Assembly (NCBI GenBank): GCA_030435675.1 | Contig: CM059624.1 | Coordinates: 2,566,769 to 2,630,768 of the forward strand | DNA from: Steinernema hermaphroditum | Lineage: Eukaryota; Nematoda; Chromadorea; Rhabditida; Steinernematidae | Direction of reading: 5' to 3' | DNA length: 64,000 nt | Shown here: positions 55,890-64,000 of the stretch, one piece after another | How positions within the stretch are numbered: the first letter of the stretch is position 1 | Layout: each line of letters opens with the position of its first letter | Program-made: the position numbers and the translations under genes | Notes under the pieces: model-generated | Told to the model about the DNA's origin: nothing | The model's database searches: none | What the model saw: the letters and a program-made list of their open reading frames with translations, nothing else

Positions 55890-58500
55890 AGTATCCATGG
55901 ACTTACCCTACCGTTTGCAAAAGAGACATGTCTCATGCGCTTTCATTTAGGTACATTTAAAGGGCAAAATTGGGATCTTAAGACAAAATATGGCTATGAA
56001 AATGAGTGTTTTCCAGTTCGCGGCCATCGGCTACGTCGTAAAAGATTGTCTGTTTGCAGCTGACTTCATCCATGACATGGTATTGATGTCGAACCGGACG
56101 GTGGCGGCGCGCTTCACGAGGCGTGTGGGAACAGTCGAGCCTCCAGAAAACGGCGGCGGGCCTTCTCTTTCTCGGAACGTTTCGGCCATAGGGCTTCAGA
56201 GGTCTTGGAGTGACAAAGGGACCGAGTGCATGTCACTAGAGAATCTCTGTGCCACTATGCCATTTCTTCTGACTTCGGCGGGGGGGGGGGGGTATCAGAG
56301 TCAAAAGAAAAGATCAAATCACGGGTCACGTCCTATCCAAAGAGGTCTCATAGCAGGTCACATCCCATTGTTTAACGTGCGGACGAATACAGTTCGAATA
56401 GTTCAACCTTCAGCCTTGGCTATCCCCCCGTTATCTATCAGTCGACGTTTGCGGGGTGAAATAGACCGAAGTATAATAACGTGTCCTATAACGTTGGGTT
56501 TAACGTAATAGAACGCATATGCAATCAAATAGACATCAGGCAGCCAGATCGAACAGCTCACTGAACCTTTCCGAAAGCATTTATTGTCGTTATTATCATG
56601 GATGTACCACTTTATGAGCAGCGCCTTATATACAGGCTTCAAACAAATTCCAGGAAATATACATTTTTTGCAGAAATAGGCTTCCGTATAATCCATGTCA
56701 TATTCAGTTAAGCGTTCAGTTCGGATGATCTATGTTCATGTCGTCTTCAGACATGCCCACTTCCTAGTAAAGCGAAGATTTAGCGCTGATGCAGGGAAGC
56801 GGAAAAATTATGACAGAAGTGCAGAAGCGATATATTATTCATGAGAATTAGGAAACTTAATGGTGTAGAAAATTGCACTTGCAGTCAGCGGGTTTGGTCT
56901 TCGGTCGGAAAGGACATGCGGGGTGGGTTGCACCTAATATATGAAGCTAAATATGTCGAGAAGTCCAAACTGGGTGGGTACTCGAAAACATTAGAACCGT
57001 AACCTGGAATTTTGCTCTTTGATGCGGTAAGGCTGTTGCACCTGGGCAAGAGACCTCGTTTTTTTGGCTCCATTTCCGGGTTCCGGTTGAATTCAAGTGC
57101 CTGCAGTTGAAGCTAATCAACCCTGCAAGAGACCGTCTACTAACTTCGCGATGATCTGTATGCTTACAACGACAAACTTGCCGAGCACCAGCCCGGATAA
57201 GAAGCAAAAAAACCACCACAATATCTTAGATGTGACATTTTTGCGGCAAGCAGGACTGAAAATATCATTCGAGTGTGTCAATTTCCTGGCTCAGTCGTTC
57301 ACCCTTCCCAAATTTCCCCATTCCCTCCTAAAAACATGGTCAACACTTACAACTCAGCCGTGAGAGTCGGAGGGTAAACACTTAAACAAATTGAGGATTT
57401 AGCGGAAATACACGGACCAAAAACATCCAGTGAGTGCGTAAATACTCAAATCACGTTAGACGATGTTCCTTTATGTGTTTGTGTTCGTGAGTTTGTCAGA
57501 GCGATGTCACAAAGAACAGATTTCGAAGGATGAACAAGTACACGATGCGAGAATGAAGAGCGTGGATGTGTTCAGATCGGAACAACACGTGATGCTTGGG
57601 GGTGTGACCGATTAGTTAAGTGATTGAACTGCAAATTTAGTTCTATATCATGTGTTTGGCTGCCGGCTAAGATAGGGCCAATGATCACTGGTTGGCAAAG
57701 CAATTGCCCGGGCTCTCAGAAGGCATGGAAAACCAGGAAACTGTAGTTCTACCGTCTCGCCAGGAAGGACCGACCATCCGAGCAGCTATGAAAAGTCGAT
57801 GCTTATTGAAACTCCGAAGTCTCGACGATGGTTCCAGCGCCTTGACAGGATGCAGTCTCTTTGCCTCTACGATGTCTACACACAACGGAGGGACCGCTGA
57901 TCGCTCTGTTCGGATACTGCATCCAGCCACAGCCAAAGAATATCAACGTCAGAGCGCATATCTCGCAAGACTCGCTTCCGAAAACTGAAGATGAGATCCC
58001 GCTCAGTTGGCTATGGATTCAGCCTCTTCGGCACTTCACCCGCGCATACTGATGGGCCATTGATCGCTCTACTCGGACACCTTATCCAGCTACAACCAAA
58101 AGAAGATTATCTGGTATAAAGCATTCCCTTTTTTCAACCGTCCCTTTTAGGATATAGACCGGATGTTAGAATATTTTTACGCTTTGCACCGTCTCCCGTT
58201 TTTGACGATTTCAACCAAATCTCATGGAGGACGGTCGAAAGCAATGGGGGACATTTAAAATGGATTTATGCCAAAAAATCGACCAAACGATAAAACACTG
58301 TTCGGGTTCGATTTTTTCGGTTTTGACCGTCCCTATTTGCGTTTTGAACCACCCCGTTCTTGAGGATTTCAACCGTACCCGAATACTCAGTTTATAGTTT
58401 TCTATTCACGTTCATTCTATCTTCGAACGGGCGTCGATGTTACCACCCACAGGGCTATAGTGTGTCCATCTGAAAGAGACCCGATAGACACGATACACAG
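55890..58500. other. Intergenic with poly-G tract and repeat relics
   Basis: A run of 13 G is at 56280-56292. The part 57700-58080 resembles dispersed repeat B (ACTGTAGTTCTACCGTCTCG, GCGCATACTGATGGGCCATT). A 172-codon plus-strand frame at 55990-56508 runs across the poly-G and shows no domain. No gene is supported. Confidence 0.4.
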
Positions 58501-58544
58501 CCTTTCGGATGCCAACAACACGCATCGCATTGTTAGGACGACAT

Positions 58545-58785
58545 TAGGGATGCACCGGAACGAACCGGAATCAGTCAGAAGGTCCGGGGTTCGAATCCAC
58601 CCGCGAGCAAAACTTTTTTATTTTCGTATTTTCTTGACATAACATTCTGGAAACTATTTGATTGTCTGATTCTACGTAAGCAAAATTTAAATGTACGGAA
58701 AAACGTGCGGAAAAAGTACATAAAAAAAGTTTGGACCTTCTGACTGATTCCGGTTCGTTCCGGTTTCCGTTCCGGTGCATCCCTA
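58545..58785. mobile_element. hAT-type MITE with 8-bp target duplication
   Basis: The 241-bp element begins TAGGGATGCACCGGAACGAA and ends with the complement TTCCGGTGCATCCCTA. It is flanked on both sides by the same 8 bp, GACGACAT (58537-58544 and 58786-58793). An 8-bp duplication and a TAGGGATGCACCG-like terminus are hallmarks of the hAT superfamily. The arms extend to GGAATCAGTCAGAAGGTCC, with an extra GGAAACC unit in the right arm. There is no coding capacity; a tRNA-like B box (GGTTCGAATCC) lies inside. Confidence 0.9.
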
Positions 58786-58799
58786 GACGACATCATAGC

Positions 58800-61700
58800 C
58801 AGGAGTGAAGAAAGTCTCTGTTACGTGGTAGGTAAATCAATCAACTAAATGTCCGATGGACTAATGTTAGTGCTATGTCAATCGTCTGGTTTATGAACAA
58901 CTAAGTGATGTATTACACGAAAGTGATCGCGTGTTTATACTATTGTTGGACTTAGGCATCGAATTCGACTGGCTACACTGACAACACCTAATAGTACCCA
59001 AGCGACACTATAAACACTTGCTTTTGCAAAAGGTTGTCCTTTGCTTAACTCGCATAAATTCATACCCACGGAACCCACCCCTTAATTGAACGCCTTAGCA
59101 GCCTGCACGTAGCAATCCACTTACATTTAATAATTTCGCAACTTCGCTCGCCGAAGTGCCCCTTGTGCATAATGACGATCGCTTTTTCGTCCGCAAATTG
59201 GCCTCGCTGGCACTTGGACGGAAGTGGAGACGAGACGTCGTCTTTTGAAGATAATATAGACAGGAGCACGTCGTTCCAAGATCTCATCGACAATGCAGGA
59301 ACGGAAATCGCGTTCGTAAGGGGAGGAGTTCGTCGGTGCCTAATTGTGTTGGCAGGCGAGATGAGGGAAGAAAGCGAAAAACGGCAGAGATGAAAGTGAA
59401 TTATTTATAGAGATTAACTCAAATAGAGACTTCTTTTAAAGCCGGATGAGAATACGGTACACGAACGATAGATTCGATGTCTTATGTAGCCGAGGAAGAA
59501 GGTAAGAAAATCATGGAATAGATATGAGGCCGGTAGAAACTGAACAAACCAACATGATCGATGAACAGCTGCTTTCCACAACTGATTGTTTTGTCTCGTT
59601 TTTGAGTGATCGGCGTGTGCAGGTGTGGGTGGAATCAGTGACGTTTTCCAGTGTGGTGATTTTCACAAGGAAACTGAAAAATGATCCTCTAAATAAGTCT
59701 GTGACACTTGAGGGTGGCGATCCGAGTGATGTTTCAAAACAGCTGGCTCTGAAGAGCATTAAAATAAGCTGTACTGGCCGTTAAAGTCTGCGATTAGCAG
59801 AAGGAGAACATTGTTACTATAAATATTACTATAACACCTTGAGTTTTCTACTCTTTAGTACAACCCGGCTTTCTCCAGACATGCCTAGACTGCTAGACTT
59901 TTGGCCGCTGTTCCGAATTTTCGCCGCCCAAAATTACTTTCGGCCGTTATTCCAAGTTTTGGCCGCTTGAAAATACTTTTGACCACTATTTCCTAATAGA
60001 GCCCAATCTTCCTACCAGATGTTCATGGCACAGATCGATCGAAGTCGGTGCTTGAAAGCCGATCGAGTATCGGGTTCATGGAGTAAGGGCCTGCCAAATT
60101 CACTAGTTAACACTAAATAAATATTAATATATAGATTGCAGATCGCAGATCCTCATTCGAATATGGACAGAGACGGATGACTATGACTTCGACAAAGATT
60201 TTCCGTTAAGGCACACAAATCGGGAGTGTAGCGTTCCAGCAGAAAACGATCGTACTGGACGTGTTATAACAGCAATCCTCAGTTTTCATTGGCAGTCAGC
60301 TCCGCCATGGCAGGAACGACCAGTGAACTCATATATAGCTGCATTCAAGAGTTCTGATAGAGGATTGTTACTCGTACTACAACAATAGTGTTCTCCCGAA
60401 GGCCTGTATTACTTAGCCGAATTTCAGCCGGAATGCTGGGTGATATATTCTGATGTTCCCTTAGTAATCTCAATGGTAACTGTCACCGACAATCCAAAGA
60501 AATCGGGCAATCGATCGAACAGCCCGGTCGTTGGCCGATTATACCAACTCCTCTTGCTGGACATGCGAGTGAAACATAAACACTCAATACTCTTGCTGAA
60601 GAAGAAAGAATCCAAAAATGGAAGATGCTCCGCTGTTCCAATGCACTTGCCTAAATGCTATTGTGACCAGCGGGGTAAACAACAAATTCGCATCTTTCTG
60701 CGCGAGGCTTAGCGACGTTCTCAGAATTTCCCTTCCCGTCTCGGAACAAATGTCATTTTCGCCGGCGAATTTGAGCAAGCCTGCATGGGATTTGCAAATC
60801 TGACGTAGAGCAAAGATTATCAACGCACTGAACATCGGTCAGAGAGCAGTGGTCGAGAATGCAATTAAATTTTATAAATAATGGTGGAGTCGGATATCGC
60901 AACTCAAATTTGCGAACAAAACGTAAACAACTCACAGGTCGAAGAATACAAGGAGCAAAAGCCATCGTGTGTCGTCATATCCGTAGTGTCGACACGCTAC
61001 AACGATTATATTTTTTTCATGTGGCAAGGATCAGATAGCACTTAGAATATGGTTTGTTGAATTAAACCATTCAATTGAGAGCTAATTTGCTAACAAGTGG
61101 ATAGGACACCTCCTTCTTACATGTATCCCTTGCATTTCTCAGGTGCAAAGTAAATTGGGTCCATTCGATTGGAAGGTTACCTTTATAAAATCATATGCGA
61201 AGCATGGGAGGGTAATGGTTTCTGTTGTTATGTACATATTGTACACACAGTGTGGCAACGAGTCGACATTCTGAGAGAACGAACGCACGACTCCAGCGAC
61301 ACAAATGAGAGGACTTTTTTCAAGACATTGAAATGGTGATCGCGGTGGGACCGCACCCATGGAAAGTCAAGAATGCGCCCAGTGATGGTAATTGTGTCCG
61401 AAATCCCATCGAGTTCGAGTCCCGACTCGTTGCCGGGTTCAAAACGAGTCCTTTTTAAACGAGAAGAGCTTCTTGGCAAGACGTTGGAACTACGGCTCCC
61501 TGGTGTAGAATAATCAAGGGAATATAGAAGCCCGTATTGATCAAAAATGTCATAAGGAAAACTACTTGTAGACTACGTGTGACGAAGCCCAATATCATCA
61601 GTTTTAAGAGGCTTGCTGAAAGTTCAAAAAGATGTGAAGAGCAGGAGACACATTTCCTCATTTTTTCTATTTCCTGTGGATAAGAAATTACAAACAAGTA

Positions 61701-62480
61701 GTACTTTCGTTAACTTAGGATATTCACGATCTGACTTAATGAAAGTGCTCATAATGCGAATCTTGATCCGGCGATGAGAGGATTATATGCTATTAATAAC
61801 GAAATGGAACGAGAAAGGACATCGCTATGATAGTAGATGCCATGAAACTACGCATTCGATACTTTTTATCGTGGCATATATGAAATGTTGCCTACTTGAA
61901 AGGTCAAGATCTATGAACTTGGGAAAGTACAAACATAGTGAGTAATACAAAACATGAAATTACCCTTGAAAGAGTGAAAGCTGTGTATACGTTATAAATG
62001 CAAAAAGTTCAAGGCTCTGACAGTGTCCTTCAAAGGACCACTACTAGATGGAGTCATCAATTGAGAATTCTAATGTAGCCCACGGCTATGAAGGTCGGAT
62101 ACGGAGCAGATTTCGACTTTCGCAGCTACAAACCACATGGCCACCATGCGCTGTGCGCGGAACTTAATTAAACTTCTCAGAATCGTGTTTTCGGAATACA
62201 AGAAAACTAATTTTGCAGATGTGGCGACCGGCCGTGAAAAGATTAATGTGTGCAGCTAGCGCACATTCTTTGAAGATAGAGAAGACGTCACTATGAAAGC
62301 TCCTAAATAGTATTTTCATGTGTTCGTCATGGAATTCATTCCCAAGAAAAGTGATTTGCATGCATTCCATGTTTTTGATGCCGGTGATTTTGTTTTGCTA
62401 TCATGCCTTTTGGTGGTCAGAAGGAACTTAGCAACAAGCAACAAGCGTGAATGGAACACGGAACTAAATGTTGAGGAAAA
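58800..62480. other. Mostly unassigned 3.7-kb region
   Basis: Weak candidates only: one minus-strand exon at 59287-59125 (listed separately); an open plus-strand stretch at 60139-60388 (QILIRIWTETDDYDFDKDF...) without ATG; and a 61-codon frame at 60618-60803. At 61408-61448 there is a GAGTTCGAGTCCCGACTCGT unit like the repeat at 24.7 kb. No complete gene is supported. Confidence 0.35.
59125..59287 (-). CDS. Possible first exon of an unknown gene
   Basis: The minus-strand exon starts MRSWNDVLLSILSSKDDVSS and ends GHFGERSCEIIK at a good AAAT|GTAAGT donor. No downstream exon could be identified, so the gene is incomplete or broken. The composition looks coding. No domain is recognised. Confidence 0.35.
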
Positions 62481-62493
62481 AAGTTTATAGATC

Positions 62494-62690
62494 CCCTATA
62501 TATAAACGGACAACCGACGGGTCCGTTCGTCTGTGTGTTTTTCCGTGCACACGGGGAAAACACCCACACAAATAAGGAGCCCGGGGGGGGGGAACCGAAC
62601 CCGACACCGCCCGCTTACAAACGAAGCGCGTTTGCAATGAGCCTCACAGACAGTTGAGATTCTACCACTCTGCTACCACTATGACTCTGA
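62494..62690 (-). repeat. tRNA-derived SINE-like repeat, copy 4
   Basis: On the minus strand it reads from AGAGTGGTAGAATCTCAACT (A-box-like) through CTGTGAGGCTCATTGCAAAC and GGGTTCGGTTCCC to the distal GTTTATATATAGGGGATC. It faces copy 5 at 63662-63858 in the opposite direction. A run of nine G/C at 62583-62591 breaks the middle. Confidence 0.75.
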
Positions 62691-62769
62691 GGATGGTAGC
62701 TCTTGCCTTTCTTTTAAGCGTTTCTTTGATTTTTTGGCCCATTTTTATCCTGTTTTGTGAGAACTATTC

Positions 62770-62900
62770 TTGCCGCCCGCAGAGCCATAGTGTCTCCATC
62801 CGAAAGGCCGCTAGGCATTTCGTGTGTTTACAGTTTTTTTTGGTCAACTTCAGCCATTTGTATAAGCACCAATCTTGCCGCCCGCTGGGCTACGGGCGGC
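62770..62900 (+). repeat. GCCGCCCGCAGGGCTA repeat, second locus
   Basis: Units at 62771 (CTTGCCGCCCGCAGAGCCAT) and 62875 (CTTGCCGCCCGCTGGGCTAC) flank text (CAACTTCAGCCATTTGTATA) that also lies beside the tandem repeat at 5.36 kb. It therefore belongs to the same composite element as SINE copies 2 and 4. Confidence 0.65.
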
Positions 62901-62934
62901 AAGACACCATAGCCCTGCGCGCGTAGCTTCGCCA

Positions 62935-63660
62935 GGGGCCGATTTCACAAAGCGCAAACGCAAACGCAATTCGCAATTCGCAATTGTGTCTCAAACGCAA
63001 ATTTGCGTTTGCGTTGTACAATTGTGTCGCAAACGCAAACGCAATTCGCAATTGCGTCGCAAACGCAAATCGCAATTGCGTTGCATGTTCAATGACTACC
63101 GATCCTTCTGTCTTTGGGAGCACATGTTCTTCTTTGTCGCTGAGCAGCTAGCACATCACTTCTTTTGTTGTTGAATTACTCCGACATACAGTAAGCCGAT
63201 GTTAGGAACGGGCCACAATTAGGTAAATGTCGCATGTTCGTACCAATTTGGGAGACCTTGGCAAACTGATTTTGAGAAGATTTTAAGCCTTTGCTAATTT
63301 GTTAGTAAATTTCGTAGGTTCGACCGGCCTACAGCAGGTCATAATTAGGAAAGTTCGCACGTTCGGTTAAGCTGTGGATCACCACAGAAGGATGATTTAT
63401 GCCAACTTTGCCGGTTTTTGGTGTGGGTAGGTTAATCTGCGACCCACCCCTGGTACCGCCACGAACGCCCAAACACTTTTCAAGGTAAATATCCAGTGGC
63501 AGTCAGAAAGTGGTAGACACATTGATAAAGCACGAAAAAACAGCTAATTCTCGGTCAAATTCTACAATTGCGTTCGAAAGTGACATGCTCGGAGGCATGT
63601 CACTGAATTGCGACGCAATTGCGAATTGCGTTTGCGTTTGCGCTTTGTGAAATCGGCCCC
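62935..63660. mobile_element. Foldback element with 45-bp AACGCAA-rich termini
   Basis: The left end GGGGCCGATTTCACAAAGCG and the following AACGCAAACGCAATTCGCAA are repeated in reverse at the right end up to 63660. Internal ATTGCGTTGC/GCAATTGCG units extend both arms to about 150 bp. The element is about 726 bp and has no coding capacity. If the TIR begins GGGCCG, both flanks carry CAG, a possible 3-bp duplication as in PIF/Harbinger elements, but this is weak. Confidence 0.75.
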
Positions 63661-63661
63661 A

Positions 63662-63858
63662 GATACATAGCAGAAGTAGAGCGCTCCCATATCAACTGTC
63701 TGTGTGGTTCATTGCGAACGTTCTCCGTTTGTAAGCGGGCGGTGTCGGGTTCGGTTCCCATCGGGCTCCTTATTTTGTGTGGGTGTTTTCACCGTGCGCA
63801 CGGAAAAACACACAGACGAACGGACCCGTCGGTTCTCCGTTTATATATAGGGGATAAA
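63662..63858 (+). repeat. tRNA-derived SINE-like repeat, copy 5 (best preserved)
   Basis: The order is AGCAGAAGTAGAGCGCTCCC (A-box-like), CTGTGTGGTTCATTGCGAAC, B-box GGGTTCGGTTCCC, a stem GTGTTTTCACCGTGCGCACGG with its partner AACACACAG, and the distal CTCCGTTTATATATAGGGGA. It is about 195 bp in total. It sits directly against the right end of the foldback element. Confidence 0.75.
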
Positions 63859-64000
63859 CTGGACAATGCAAGAATCGGCCTATCTTCTTAAGTAAACGGC
63901 ATTTTATCGTCCTTGAGAAAGGAAACGTTCTACCACACTATTTAACGATCTTCTAAGCTTTAGAGTCTTCAGCGTTGATGAGTAAATGTTTCCGCTAACA

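Noticed and set aside
55990..56508. 172-codon plus-strand frame
   Set aside because: It runs across a 13-G homopolymer, has no recognisable domain, and nearby splice-like sites would give introns too short to be real.
58576..58610. tRNA B box GGTTCGAATCC inside the hAT MITE
   Set aside because: No cloverleaf can be built around it; recorded only as part of the MITE.

Overview
This looks like nuclear DNA from a nematode, most likely a rhabditid relative. The reasons are these: most introns are very short (roughly 36-60 nt) with GT...TTTCAG borders; several genes carry a 3' splice-acceptor-like TTTCAG 2-20 nt before the first ATG, as expected for spliced-leader trans-splicing; calreticulin ends in HDEL and has three short introns; and the P450 resembles the nematode CYP13 group. 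I see no rRNA, CRISPR array, bacterial operon or viral gene. All family calls come from reading the translated exons, not from database searches. Exon joins were checked only by reading frame and splice phase.

Layout. 0.2-2.6 kb: an MFSD8/CLN7-like transporter (+). 3.7-4.2 kb: a lysine-rich protein ending in a CaaX box (-). 6.1-6.7 kb: an unknown gene (-). 8.5-9.5 kb: a BTB-domain protein (-). 11.05-13.27 kb: a CYP13-like P450 (+) whose heme-cysteine exon is missing and whose third intron carries three tRNA genes. The same tRNA trio is repeated at 14.67-15.12 kb. 13.85-14.25 kb: a small secreted protein (-). 15.2-18.5 kb: an eight-exon SLC46-like transporter (-). 18.96-20.27 kb: calreticulin (-), with a UPRE-like site upstream. 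21.2-22.8 kb: a Tc/mariner-type element made of two inverted 5' halves. 24-28 kb: duplicated gene fragments, including a calreticulin pseudogene. 29-34 kb: a broken and inverted DNA polymerase kappa locus bounded by a 485-bp inverted repeat that also encloses an F-box-like gene. 34.1-35.6 kb: a class A GPCR (-). 37-52 kb: gene-poor DNA with scattered tRNA genes and repeats. 53.1-53.6 kb: a second member of the small secreted family, interrupted by an in-frame TAG. 54.7-55.9 kb: a small coiled-coil gene. 58.5 kb: a hAT-type MITE. 62.5-63.9 kb: two tRNA-derived SINE copies in inverted orientation around a foldback element.

The genes are not organised as a pathway. The window is most informative as a record of recent rearrangement: inverted and segmental duplication of POLK, calreticulin, SLC46, F-box-like and tRNA sequences next to inverted-repeat elements. 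The clearest new items are the two-member secreted family, the snapback transposon, the POLK fragment that keeps only ubiquitin- and PCNA-binding modules, and the SINE family.
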